Origin: PSRI01 sp041484195
GTDB lineage: Bacteria; Bacteroidota; Bacteroidia; Chitinophagales; Chitinophagaceae
Reading direction: 5' to 3'
Assembly (NCBI GenBank): GCA_041484195.1
Contig: JBGPHC010000026.1
Coordinates: 1-64,000, forward strand
Length of the DNA: 64,000 nucleotides
The position numbers and the translations under genes are program-made. Below the pieces are notes generated by a model that did not search any database, was not told where the DNA came from, and saw nothing but the letters and a program-made list of their open reading frames with translations. This document shows, piece after piece, positions 18,761-27,186 of the stretch. Position 1 is the first letter of the stretch; the number at the start of each line of letters is the position of its first letter.

Positions 18761-19054
18761 TTTATTTGGAATAAAGTGTAAACAATTGAAATGCACAATG
18801 GGCAATCGCCTTTCTATTCCCTATTCTTAAATGCATTGTTTTTCTTAAAATATTGCAGTTAACGAGCAGGTACTTCCAAACGTGCAAATTACATGGTATT
18901 CAGCCCTGCAAACGAAGATAAACAGAATTACTGAAGCTGAATAAACCTTAATTGATGCGGAGAGCAACTCGAGGCCGGATGAATTCAATCGCGATTAACA
19001 GAAGAGAATATATCGGATGCCCCGCTTTTGGTCAACATTTCCTGTGAGCTGCTA

Positions 19055-19918
19055 CTATTTGTCCAGAAACGCAAGAACCTTTTTTATTAGAGCTACCCTC
19101 TTGTTAGTAAATGGATGGTCTGTTTGCCAAACTTCGTATTCAAAATAAGCTTTGTTCTTATTCTTTATTGACTCAGCTATGGATTGATTCTTTTGGTTTT
19201 CGTCCAACATAATTATTTGCTTTTGTGACAAAGCAACTGCATCATTGGCAAGATTGAAATATCCAGGATTATCCAATACCGGTTTATATAGATCTTCGCC
19301 TGATTTTTTGCTTAGCACAAAATAATCATCAGCCTGTTTTTCACGAGCTGCCAAAACTTGTTTGTCTGTGGCAACATTAAAAATGACCATGGCTGATATG
19401 GCAATCCCTTTTTGAATACCGGGCAATTTCTGTAGAGCTTTTAAACAGACCCAGCCCCCCATACTATGCCCCAATAATGCAATTGTTGAAGTATCAATTT
19501 GCAAAGAGTCTGAATATTTCTTACAAAACGCGACTACATTCACAACATCATCTACACAATGCTTAAAACTAAACTCACCCTGACTAGCCCAGGAGCCGCG
19601 ATAGTTAAAATAGACAACGTTCCAGCCATGTGCTCTAACAAGCTGTGCTAAATCAAGGTTTTTCTCATTGCCGGGAAGGCCACTCAATAAAAGCAAAGTC
19701 GGGTGTTTTTGCCCCCCATTTGCTTTATAAATAAATCCTTGTAAAAGACTGCCATCAGAGGATATGGTCAACTCTGTCATAGCAGCAGGAGACGATTTAT
19801 CCCAGTCAATGTCCCTCCATACAATAGAGTCCGGGCGATTTTGGCCCAATGCCTTATTGCGAACAATAAAAGTTGTAATAAGTAGTAAACAAATTGTCGC
19901 TTTTAGCATTCTATTCAT
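19055..19918 (-). CDS. Exported alpha/beta hydrolase (dienelactone hydrolase/esterase-like)
   Basis: The 287-aa product has an N-terminal signal segment (KATICLLLITTFIV, cleavage probably after ALGQ). The core shows LLLLSGLPGNEKNLDLA in the oxyanion region, VVYFNYRGSWASQGEFSF, and the nucleophile elbow LLGHSMGGWVCL (Ser about 152). The catalytic His is probably in QTDHPFTNKR close to the C-terminus. The YRGSG-like motif is typical of bacterial BAAT/dienelactone-type esterases. It lies alone with 250-bp gaps on both sides. Confidence 0.85.
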   Translation of the reverse strand: MNRMLKATICLLLITTFIVRNKALGQNRPDSIVWRDIDWDKSSPAAMTELTISSDGSLLQGFIYKANGGQKHPTLLLLSGLPGNEKNLDLAQLVRAHGWNVVYFNYRGSWASQGEFSFKHCVDDVVNVVAFCKKYSDSLQIDTSTIALLGHSMGGWVCLKALQKLPGIQKGIAISAMVIFNVATDKQVLAAREKQADDYFVLSKKSGEDLYKPVLDNPGYFNLANDAVALSQKQIIMLDENQKNQSIAESIKNKNKAYFEYEVWQTDHPFTNKRVALIKKVLAFLDK

Positions 19919-20002
19919 TTGAGACGTTTGTGTCTTTCCAAACGAGCAAACAAAGAGCAGGGCTTTGTGCAGGTGGAAAATAAGAATTTCGCTTGCTGCA
20001 AT

Positions 20003-20020
20003 CCCCGGAACATGCCGGGG
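20003..20020. terminator. GC-rich intergenic hairpin
   Basis: CCCCGG-AACATG-CCGGGG is a perfect 6-bp stem with a 6-nt loop in the gap between the alpha/beta hydrolase start and the HExxH gene end. An AT-rich tract follows on the plus side only, so termination of the minus-strand upstream gene is possible but unproven. Confidence 0.4.
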
Positions 20021-20159
20021 TTAAATTTATAAATTAAAGCTCATTGTTTCTTTAGTTGCCTGGCGCTATTCGTCTGCCGAAACTAAATCTGAAATTGCAA
20101 TTAGCTAATTGTACTTCCACCAGCCCCATTTGTACAAAACCCAACCTTAGGGGATGCTT

Positions 20160-21404
20160 TCATTCTTTGTCTAACCAGTTTTTGTACGCATTAATAATGT
20201 CTTCAAAATCCTCATTAAATATAGCTTTTGTTGCAACCAGTTTATTACCGGTAACACAATATCTCTTGAATGCATCAACACCGAACCTGTCGATAATATA
20301 TTTTACAAAAATTCCGCAAATTGAATAGTTGGCTTCAGAATACTGTCCGTAGAAATCCCTATTATTTATTATTAGGTCTGCATAATTCAGACTGTCCCTG
20401 TACTTTTTTGCAATGTCCAATCTTTGTTTAAATAAAGCATTGTCATTAATATTTGTTACATACTCCACACAACCTTCAACGAAGAAAGCCGGGTTATTGT
20501 CCTGGGGAATAGTATTGTCAAATAGAAAATGTGAGTATTCATGTTTGACTAATCCTCTATTGTAGCCATGAGTGTGAATTTCACCGCGAATACTGAAACC
20601 GGCAGAATTATTTCCAGGGCAGGTCAATCCAAACATTCCCGACATTGTACCATACTCTACCATATTTGAATGCACAAACCAACTAACTTTCTTTATTGGC
20701 ATTTTAAGCTTGTAAATAGAAAGAAATTGCCTTACATACAAATTTAATTCTTTGTTTAATTTTGAGTAATCAATCGTATCCTTAAAAGTTTTCGAAATAT
20801 AAATAGCGGAAAATAATTCTGATGTTTTCTCTTTATAATTGGCTATTTTAAGATCTTGAAGGTTGTACCAATCAAATCCTTGCCCTTTTTCATTTCCAAA
20901 GAATGTTATTTTCCCATTTTGAATAATCAAAATATCGTGTCCACCGGTTAATGCTAATTGAGCGTCTTTTACAGCCTTAAGGCTATTGCCTCCGATAATT
21001 ATTCGATTTGTGTCAACAAAAACAAATCCATCTGATTTGTCCTGAAACTTTTTATTATTTACCGAAAAGCCCTTGTCAATAAGTAAAATCGGTGATTTAT
21101 ACAATTTCCATTTTTCGAAGCCAGTCAAAACCCCAACCAGAAGAATGTCCTTTGAAAAATCGGCGTCTGTCAATTCAGACTCTATTTTCCTAATACAATT
21201 ATTACCGAATGTGGCACAATAATCACTGAGAATTGTTTCTAAACCTATGCTCTTATCTGATGAAACAATAATTGTTTGCCTGCCGATTATTGCCATCACT
21301 TTTTTAAGGGAACAGTCATAAGCCGGAAGAGTTGACAAATCTTTTGTCTGTGCAATAGTAATTGTCGACAAAAGAGAGAAAAAAACCGTTGCTATAAATC
21401 TCAT
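20160..21404 (-). CDS. Exported HExxH zinc metallopeptidase-like protein
   Basis: The 414-aa product has a signal peptide (MRFIATVFFSLLSTITIAQ). The N-terminal half has no recognised domain and several alternating strands. The C-terminal half has LVKHEYSHFLFDN, an HExxH zinc motif, followed about 20 residues later by FFVEGCVEYV, where the Glu would be the third ligand, as in gluzincins. The layout resembles the peptidase MA-like/DUF2268-type superfamily. It is probably periplasmic; its substrate is unknown. The stop is followed by an unusual 240-bp gap with hairpins, and about 210 bp of hairpin-rich DNA lies upstream. Confidence 0.72.
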   Translation of the reverse strand: MRFIATVFFSLLSTITIAQTKDLSTLPAYDCSLKKVMAIIGRQTIIVSSDKSIGLETILSDYCATFGNNCIRKIESELTDADFSKDILLVGVLTGFEKWKLYKSPILLIDKGFSVNNKKFQDKSDGFVFVDTNRIIIGGNSLKAVKDAQLALTGGHDILIIQNGKITFFGNEKGQGFDWYNLQDLKIANYKEKTSELFSAIYISKTFKDTIDYSKLNKELNLYVRQFLSIYKLKMPIKKVSWFVHSNMVEYGTMSGMFGLTCPGNNSAGFSIRGEIHTHGYNRGLVKHEYSHFLFDNTIPQDNNPAFFVEGCVEYVTNINDNALFKQRLDIAKKYRDSLNYADLIINNRDFYGQYSEANYSICGIFVKYIIDRFGVDAFKRYCVTGNKLVATKAIFNEDFEDIINAYKNWLDKE

Positions 21405-21612
21405 ACAGTCGTTTTAGAATATCCGCGAACGCCTAAAGCCAGACGCAGGGCCAGCATTTATATTCGTTAGCCAAACTACTAAATTTAATTAGAATAACTA
21501 AACACGAACACCTACAAGTGACTATAACTAAGCCAGTCACGCCCTGACTGAAGCTAATTGCGATAACAGATGAGAAAATGAACGTAAGCCAGTCTTGTGG
21601 CAAGCAACTATG

Positions 21613-22032
21613 TTAGCGGTTGGACTTTTTTGGATTAATAATGCTCTTGAACTTTGCTTTATTTTGTCGAGGTATAGGTATTCTGCCAATACGATGATCG
21701 CCGTGTTTAATAAGTTCACAAACTTTTCTTACTGAAACCTCAAAGTCATCGGTGTCACCAGGAAGTACTTGCCATTCTGATTCCTTAATGCCGCCTGAAT
21801 AAGTGGAAATTGTGCGCAAAGAGGGCAAGTCTTTTTTTAAACTCCTGTGATGTTCCGGATTAGTTGCAATCCATACTCCATTTGTGTCTGGAAAGTCCTG
21901 TCGTTGTCTTAGAATAAGCATAATTTTTTCGTTCACATATATCGCCCATAAACCAAACATTGGCTTCACTGTTAAGTCAAGGGGCATTAGGCAATCGAAG
22001 ACAAAGTTGAATGGAATATTTTTTCGTGTCAT
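21613..22032 (-). CDS. TfoX N-terminal-domain-like protein
   Basis: The 139-aa product reads FVFDCLMPLDLTVKPMFGLWAIYVNEKIMLIL at the N-terminus, which resembles the TfoX/Sxy N-terminal fold. GVWIATNPEHHRSLKKDLPSLR and WQVLPGDTDDFEVSV follow, ending in a basic tail. Such stand-alone domains are common in Bacteroidota and have no known role in competence. The stop codon TAA lies inside a GTTAGCG sequence (plus strand), as if the gene runs straight into a repeat. It starts 113 bp after the end of the next hydrolase gene, across a long imperfect hairpin. Confidence 0.62.
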   Translation of the reverse strand: MTRKNIPFNFVFDCLMPLDLTVKPMFGLWAIYVNEKIMLILRQRQDFPDTNGVWIATNPEHHRSLKKDLPSLRTISTYSGGIKESEWQVLPGDTDDFEVSVRKVCELIKHGDHRIGRIPIPRQNKAKFKSIINPKKSNR

Positions 22033-22039
22033 TGAGTTT

Positions 22040-22142
22040 GAATGAAATGTATATTCAGAGCCTTGCCAATAATGGGACTTGTTTCATCTGTCCGCCACTG
22101 GCAGATCAGCCCCACCTGAGCAAAGCCGGTGTTAGCGGCAGT
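22040..22142. repeat. Long imperfect inverted repeat between genes (attC-like shape)
   Basis: The gap between the hydrolase stop and the TfoX-like start can fold into a long imperfect hairpin. An outer arm (GAGCCTTGC with GCAAAGCC) and an inner arm (GGGACT...ATCTGTCCGCC with GGCAGATCAGCCCC) flank a 3-nt apex. It ends on the plus strand with GTTAGCGG next to the gene stop, and the neighbouring TfoX-like gene stop also sits in GTTAGCGG. The shape recalls integron attC sites, but the boxes do not match the RYYYAAC/GTTRRRY consensus at both ends. Confidence 0.5.
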
Positions 22143-22145
22143 CAT

Positions 22146-23177
22146 CTATTTTGCAACTCTTTCCACCATTTTCTTATTGAACAAATCTGCTTCTTCTTCC
22201 AATGGCTCATGCCCGGAATTTTCAAACCATACAATTTCTTTTTTGGGAGTAGAAAGAGCCCTAAAATATTCCTCTGTAAGGGCAGTCGGCAAGTTCCAAT
22301 CGTGTCTGCCCAAGAAAAAATAAACTGGTATCTTTATTTCATTTATTGTTGAAAGATCAGTTGTAAACAGGTCCTTCTCCAGTCGGTATGCGGAATACTT
22401 AAATGCTTCAGGCCAGTCATAATTTTTGTAATCTCCGTATTCGGTTTCTGCCTTTTCTATTTCTGCTTCAGATTCCTTTCTGTATATGGCCCCGCCATAT
22501 TTAGCAAGTATTTCAAATTGCTTTAGGAAACAATCTAAAGGCCGATTGCAAATGATGGTATCTCCTTTTTCAATTTGCGCCAATATTCTAAGAGAGGCAT
22601 TGTCTTTTTTTAATTCAGCCTGCTCTTTTATCCATTGCCTGGAAAGATAAATGCTTTTTTTTAAATCAATTACCTGTGAAATACCAAAATATGCAAAATA
22701 ATCTTCGGGATATTCTTCCGCCAGTTTAAGGCCAATAATGCTGCCCCAGGAAAAACCGGCAAGATAAATCTTGTCCTTTTTAAATTTCCTCTTCAAGATT
22801 TGGGTCAGTTCATGTGCATCCTTAACTATTTGATCAAGGCTTAAGTTCCTGGGATTGGGATTATTCATAAATGATTTTCCACAGCCCGATTGCTCCCAAG
22901 CCACAAGGGTCATTGATTTTGTCAAGTCAGAATTAAAATATCTTAACTGCGGAGTTTGTGGCCAGCCTGGCCCGCCATGCAGAAAAAGCAATACAGGGTT
23001 TCCGCTTGAAACACCTGTAATTTCAACATATTGCCTTTCGCCACCAAGATCCAAAAAGGATTTTTCGTCAACCGCAGTTGTGTCTCTTATTTCAGAGGTG
23101 CTGTCGGCGTTTGATTTAGCCCTGTCCTGACAAGCAAAAAGAAATAGAAGTGTTAAAGATATTATTATGTTTTTCAT
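22146..23177 (-). CDS. Alpha/beta hydrolase lipoprotein, proline iminopeptidase-like
   Basis: The 343-aa product has a lipoprotein signal (lipobox FLFAC, Cys about 16). The S33-type hydrolase has LLFLHGGPGWPQ (oxyanion), LVAWEQSGCGKSF in place of DQRG, nucleophile elbow LAGFSWGS (about 143), the acid in FFLGRHDWNLPT and the His in FENSGHEPLEE. It is similar in layout to the enzyme at 13447-14535 but clearly diverged, and two such enzymes within 10 kb may reflect independent acquisition. It is probably periplasmic-facing and its substrate is unknown. Confidence 0.88.
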   Translation of the reverse strand: MKNIIISLTLLFLFACQDRAKSNADSTSEIRDTTAVDEKSFLDLGGERQYVEITGVSSGNPVLLFLHGGPGWPQTPQLRYFNSDLTKSMTLVAWEQSGCGKSFMNNPNPRNLSLDQIVKDAHELTQILKRKFKKDKIYLAGFSWGSIIGLKLAEEYPEDYFAYFGISQVIDLKKSIYLSRQWIKEQAELKKDNASLRILAQIEKGDTIICNRPLDCFLKQFEILAKYGGAIYRKESEAEIEKAETEYGDYKNYDWPEAFKYSAYRLEKDLFTTDLSTINEIKIPVYFFLGRHDWNLPTALTEEYFRALSTPKKEIVWFENSGHEPLEEEADLFNKKMVERVAK

Positions 23178-23388
23178 ATATGTCTGAGATAATTGCCGCC
23201 AATGCTAGAGCATTTACGCTGTTGGGCATAGCTGTTCCTCAACCTGGTGACAGGTGCTCAATAAAGATATAAAGTACAAGTGAAATTCAAAATCTCAATT
23301 GGAAAACTTCCGCGGGAACAAATGGCGATTGAATTGCATGAATGCAATGATGAATACCCTTTTTGTATGCAAGTAGAATCTTACTAGC

Positions 23389-23898
23389 TTAACCGAAATC
23401 TACGATGAGACATTTCAAATCACGCCAAACATAAACCGCAATTGAGTTGTCTTTACTGGGAATTCTTGTTGCCCCAAGTTTTTCATAAAATGCACATGTT
23501 GGATTTTGTACATCGGCAACGACCGACATTGCGTAAATGCCTAATTCTAAGAATCGGTGAGCCACGTGGCTGACTAATAAGCGGCCTAAACCCTCATTTT
23601 TATATTCATCAAGCAAATACAGTTTATTTAAATTGCCAGAACCGTCTTTTTCCAGTTTCCCTTTTGCAAATCCTACAAGTTCACCGGATTCCGTTTCAAT
23701 TACAAAACAAAACCAGGTTTTATTTTTCTCTTCAAATGCCCGGTTCCATTGCCATTCCCGAATTTCGTAGGTTGGTTTTTGTCGTACCTCTGCATAGGTT
23801 GCATTCCAAGTCTTCACATGCAAATGAGCGAGGTTGGGAATATCTTCAAAAGTTGCTACCTGAATTAGAAAAGAATTGTGTGGCTTTAGGTAATGCAT
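23389..23898 (-). CDS. GNAT family N-acetyltransferase
   Basis: The 169-aa product opens FLIQVATFEDIPNLAHLHVKTWNATY, a typical GNAT start. The acetyl-CoA-binding motif A reads LYLLDEYKNEGLGRLLVSHVAHRFLELG (consensus R/Q-x-x-G-x-G/A, here N-E-G-L-G-R), and NPTCAFYEKLGATRI is the usual beta-5/alpha-4 region. It would acetylate an amine on a small molecule or a protein N-terminus. No partner gene is present. The gap on its start side has interleaved palindromes (23937-24030). Confidence 0.9.
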   Translation of the reverse strand: MHYLKPHNSFLIQVATFEDIPNLAHLHVKTWNATYAEVRQKPTYEIREWQWNRAFEEKNKTWFCFVIETESGELVGFAKGKLEKDGSGNLNKLYLLDEYKNEGLGRLLVSHVAHRFLELGIYAMSVVADVQNPTCAFYEKLGATRIPSKDNSIAVYVWRDLKCLIVDFG

Positions 23899-23936
23899 TT
23901 CCTTAGGAATTGGTGAGGTCTAAAAAATTGCCATAC

Positions 23937-24030
23937 AATATTGACGGCTTGCTGCAGGCCTGCTATTGGGTGATACGCTAATCGAACCTGCCTGTCAATA
24001 TTTTATTTTCCGGGTGATATTTGCGTATCA
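23937..24030. repeat. Two interleaved inverted repeats (pseudoknot topology)
   Basis: AATATTGAC (23937-23945) pairs with GTCAATATT (23994-24002), and TGATACGC (23971-23978) pairs with GCGTATCA (24023-24030). The order is A, B, A', B', so in RNA the two stems would form a pseudoknot rather than nested hairpins. It lies between the decayed phosphotransferase and the GNAT gene. Confidence 0.6.
23944..23957. repeat. 14-bp direct repeat, copy 1
   Basis: ACGGCTTGCTGCAG is repeated exactly at 25284-25297. A shorter related form (ACGGCTTGGCCTG) lies near 7370. Copies 1 and 2 bracket the phosphotransferase remnant and the DUF1349 gene. Confidence 0.6.
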
Positions 24031-24134
24031 GTCGGCTCTAGTTACTGGCCGCCCCACTATTTATATGAGGCACAAATATATCAAGTATGAAGAAATGATT
24101 TAGATTCTAGTGCTTTCATACCCTTGCATGCGAG

Positions 24135-24566
24135 TCAATACGAATGTGCAATTATGATTTTCAGCTTCAGTATCCACCAATCCCATTCTTTTCTTGCTTT
24201 TTCCGTTCCTGTTGTATAAGCAAGAGCCTTGCTCCATAGCAACATCTTTGCCCCCGTAAAAACTGCAAAATCAACCATGCCCATCCAGGTTTTATCTTCA
24301 ATTGGATGTTTAAGGTGGGATTCCAGGAATCTGCGGTAAGTTGAAATTACTTCTTCTTTACTTCGGGCTAACCTTGTTGAGTTTACGGCAATATACCATC
24401 CCAAATCAATGCCGCACGGACCTTGTCCTGCAGCAGCCCAACCGAATACTGCTATACTTCCATCAGGCATGAGAGCCATGTTGGCAACTTTGGCGTGCCT
24501 GTCCCCATCTGTACAATCAGCTCCCGCTTCGCAAACCACATTGTTGGCGCCAGTGCTTCTACTCAC
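24135..24566 (-). pseudogene. Aminoglycoside phosphotransferase-like kinase, 5'-truncated remnant
   Basis: The 143-codon frame covers only the C-terminal part of an APH/choline-kinase-like fold. GDRHAKVANM resembles the catalytic H-G-D-x-x-x-x-N loop but the His is replaced (DGD), and the segment SIAVFGWAAAGQGPCGIDLGWY resembles the metal-binding D-W strand with Asp replaced by Gly. RSKEEVISTYRRFLE is the usual following helix. The nucleotide-binding N-lobe is missing; upstream the DNA belongs to the DUF1349 gene, whose stop overlaps the first codons. Loss of the N-lobe and key residues means it should be inactive. The original substrate is unknown. Confidence 0.68.
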
Positions 24567-25239
24567 CCAGATAAGAATCCCGAATTTTTTTATTTTGATA
24601 TTTTACGTTCGAAAACCTGACTTCGCACCTGGCGCCAATGGGCGATTGGGCCAAAAACCCAACTTCCAAATTTTGGGCCGAAGTAAATTGCAGGTGCCGG
24701 ACCAGAAACCATTCTTTATTGTCGGTTGAGTAGTATAGCGTGATTACCTTATCTGCTTTGGCCACTTTATAAAATACCGTGTTTCCACTAATCTCAACCG
24801 AATTACAGTCGTCGGAAACGTCTTTTGTTACTACGCTTACTACTCTTCGGGCGCCTGTATAGTCCTTCTCAAAGCAAAACTTTATCCAATTTAAACTGTC
24901 TTGCCTTAGTACAATGGCTCCACCGTCCCATTTGCTTGCGAACGAATGTTCGATGGAAACAGAAAGAACAAAATTACTATCAGCTTTAAATAAAAGTTTC
25001 GGCGCATTATCTGTATTGTATGTGAGGTTTGGATCTCTAAACATATCTGTTTTTTCGCCGGCTACAATGGTGATCGTGTTATCCTTAATGGAAAAACTCA
25101 AAGGCGAATTATCCCAATAAAGTTTATGCGGAATGCCGGGTATATTTAACGAGTCAGGTTCCTGAGCTGCTATTGAATTAAAGGTGAAAGCCAAAACCAA
25201 TAGCTCAATGGAATATTTGCCAAATTGTTTAATAATCAT
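24559..25239 (-). CDS. Exported DUF1349 (concanavalin-like) protein
   Basis: Product is 226 aa from the ATG at 25239 (MIIKQFGKYSIELLVLAFTF, signal peptide ending SIAAQ). The open frame extends to 25500 but lacks a plausible start there. The mature protein is a DUF1349 jelly roll: GEKTDMFRDPN, DGGAIVLRQDSLNWIKFCFE, VTLYYSTDNKEW-like spacing and LEVGFLAQSP, features shared with YesU-type carbohydrate-related proteins. It may bind or hydrolyse glycans. Its 3' end overlaps the phosphotransferase remnant by 8 bp, which suggests a deletion joined the two. Confidence 0.85.
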   Translation of the reverse strand: MIIKQFGKYSIELLVLAFTFNSIAAQEPDSLNIPGIPHKLYWDNSPLSFSIKDNTITIVAGEKTDMFRDPNLTYNTDNAPKLLFKADSNFVLSVSIEHSFASKWDGGAIVLRQDSLNWIKFCFEKDYTGARRVVSVVTKDVSDDCNSVEISGNTVFYKVAKADKVITLYYSTDNKEWFLVRHLQFTSAQNLEVGFLAQSPIGARCEVRFSNVKYQNKKIRDSYLGE

Positions 25240-25283
25240 ATTTCGGTATTGTTGAGGTGTCAATAATTTTGCCACCAACTGCA

Positions 25284-25297
25284 ACGGCTTGCTGCAG
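25284..25297. repeat. 14-bp direct repeat, copy 2
   Basis: Exact second copy of ACGGCTTGCTGCAG, 45 bp upstream of the DUF1349 start. GTCAATA sequences lie next to both copies, which suggests a longer degraded repeat. Confidence 0.6.
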
Positions 25298-25553
25298 TGC
25301 GGGTATTCTCCAGCCCATGAAGGGATCAGGCGGAACCAATCCCAGATAGCGAACCTTCTTGCGCTAAAGCTCCGGCAGGTGAAACCGAAGATGAAGTTAT
25401 GTACTTTAGCCGAACCGGGTTCCCTCAGCCGAAACTGCAGATGATGTATGAACGGGACGATAAATATATACTCGTCAGCCAGTCTTACCCCAATCCGCAT
25501 GCAAGAGCGGTTGTTCCATAAAATACATATTAAAAAGTTAAACGACAGTCAAT

Positions 25554-25742
25554 TCATATTTCCTAATAATTTCATATGCTTCTTCAAATTCAACCAACCC
25601 AGGAATGCCATACCAAAAACAAGAATGTAGAACAGAATAATGTCAATTATGTAATTCAAGAACCTTTTGCCAGTATCTGCTCTTACAAGATATTTCTCAA
25701 ATGTCAATAGGTCTTTGCCTGGTTGTACGGTGTTTATTTGTC
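25554..25742 (-). pseudogene. RDD family membrane protein, remnant
   Basis: A minus-strand frame reads KYLVRADTGKRFLNYIIDI followed by a hydrophobic segment (ILFYILVFGMAFLGWL), the first part of an RDD domain (R, then D-x-x-D after the first helix start). A TGA stops it at 25554-25556, right after the first membrane helix, and no ATG lies upstream because the frame is closed by a TAA. A complete RDD protein has at least two to three helices. It is therefore a fragment with both ends lost. Confidence 0.6.
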
Positions 25743-26607
25743 CAGAGTTTATAGATTATTATGATTTCAATAGAAAATGGGTTCATTTATGTAGTGCCTA
25801 AAGTTAACGGCTGGCTGATGGGAGAAATTATAGGCAGGGACTCAGTCTTTGAACGGTGAGTCTTACTCCATTGATCAAATGCCTGGCTTTTTAGAATGAA
25901 ATTTAAGCCAAAGTCTCCTGCAAAATGCAGTGTTATTTATGTCCTGCCGCAATTCGACCTCATCCGCAATGCAGGACTGATCTTTGCCGATGTTCCCCAT
26001 GACTGCTTCAAATGCTAGCGCTTCCCCAGCCACAGGTTAGTGTGAAGAAGGGTTGATACTAACTAGCTTAACAATTTAAAAATTAACCCTGATTGATGCA
26101 AATTATTTTCTGACAAATAGCTCTCCACGGTGTTGGCATAATTGGCAAGGGGTTTACACTTAGAGCTTCAGCAATATACACTTAGCAGTATCTGGTACAT
26201 GCCCTGCTTCTCAGGTTTGAATCATGTGCCAGAAAAGGAGGTTTAGAAAAAAATGACGGATTCAAGGAACTCTCACAAAACCTGTAGCCGATGGAATGAA
26301 GGGAGCAGGCGAGATTCAGCGCATATTCTGCCAGAAGAGCTCAAAAAAAGCAGCCGGAAAATTAAGCCAGCTAAGGCGCATAAAAAGGCCCAACCAGTTT
26401 GCAGGCTTCAATTGTTCGCCTATTTTGAATAAGCCTAAACAGGATTTGATTAATTTTGTTTCAGAATCTATGGCCTGCCATTTGGGGCTAGCAATTTTGT
26501 TCCGTCCCTTTAGAATTAATCCCAACGGTGAGGCTAAGTCTGGACTGATTCCATTTCCGGCCACTGCTAATTAGATACCCCTTTACTCATCTTCAAACCT
26601 CAAAGCC
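25743..26607. other. Long gene-free region upstream of the yceI-like gene
   Basis: No convincing gene. Opposed 82- and 92-codon frames at about 26296-26574 mirror each other and lack family features. A block near 26067-26110 carries TTGAT-GCAA-ATTAT and is similar over about 40 bp to 28966-29010. The YceI gene probably has its promoter in the last 100 bp, but I could not fix it. Confidence 0.5.
26067..26110. promoter_or_regulatory. Crp/Fnr-like box in a repeated ~40-bp block, copy 1
   Basis: The sequence around TTGATGCAAATTAT resembles the Fnr-type box TTGAT-N4-ATCAA with a weak right half. The surrounding 40 bp (AACAATTTAAAAATTAAC onward) aligns well with copy 2 at 28966-29010. It is about 500 bp upstream of the YceI gene, so its target is uncertain. 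Confidence 0.35.
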
Positions 26608-27186
26608 ATGAAAAAATTATTGATTGTATTAGCATTCTTCGCTTCGGCTAATTTTTCATTCGCCCAAACAACAAACTGGAAAGATGACCCCATGCATTCC
26701 AAATTGACTTTTACGGTTGTCCATAAGGGATTTTCCGATATATTCGGGCTATTTGAAAAATTTGAGGCAAGCGTAACCTCAGCTAAACCAGATTTCAGCG
26801 ACGCGATATTCACACTTTCGGTTGATGTATCATCCGTAAATACAGAAGTGAAAATGCGCGACGACGATCTGAGAAGCCCCAACTTTTTTGAAGTGGCAAA
26901 ATATCCTGTCATGACTTTCAAGTCCACTTCCATTCGCAATACCACGGGTGAAAAGGACAGGTATAAGATTACCGGCGATCTGACCATGCATGGCGTCACC
27001 AAATCGGTTACGATGGATTTCTGGTACAGGGGAACCCTCATTGATCAAATGACAAAAAAACCCAAGGCCGGATTTCAGATAAAAGGAATATTAAACCGTA
27101 GCGACTTTAATGTTGGCCCTCCCGATCCCTTAAATATCAGCACGGATGTGATGATAAAAGCAGACGGCGAATTCTTTGCACAATAA
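26608..27186 (+). CDS. Exported YceI family protein
   Basis: The 192-aa product has a signal peptide (MKKLLIVLAFFASANFSFAQ) and a YceI lipocalin-like barrel: DPMHSKLTFTVVHKGFSDIFG, VDVSSVNTEVKMRDDDLRS, FFEVAKYPVMTFKS, ITGDLTMHGVTKSVTMD, and FQIKGILNRSDFNVG. These are the typical segments of polyisoprenoid-binding YceI proteins, which hold isoprenoid lipids in the periplasm. It is one of only a few plus-strand genes in this half of the window. DUF2630 follows 169 bp downstream on the same strand. Confidence 0.93.
   Translation: MKKLLIVLAFFASANFSFAQTTNWKDDPMHSKLTFTVVHKGFSDIFGLFEKFEASVTSAKPDFSDAIFTLSVDVSSVNTEVKMRDDDLRSPNFFEVAKYPVMTFKSTSIRNTTGEKDRYKITGDLTMHGVTKSVTMDFWYRGTLIDQMTKKPKAGFQIKGILNRSDFNVGPPDPLNISTDVMIKADGEFFAQ

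Noticed and set aside
300..25500. Classical chromosomal integron array
   Set aside because: No integrase gene, and intergenic regions do not show paired RYYYAAC/GTTRRRY boxes in the right order. Only two gaps look attC-like.
25240..25500. Longer N-terminus for the DUF1349 protein
   Set aside because: The extra 87 residues hide a good signal peptide that starts at 25239.
26130..26150. Sigma-54 promoter (TTGGCATAATTGGCA)
   Set aside because: The GG to GC spacing is 8 instead of 10 bases, and no sigma-54 activator is nearby.
26296..26574. 92-codon plus-strand gene
   Set aside because: An 82-codon minus-strand frame mirrors it, and neither shows a family pattern or a promoter.
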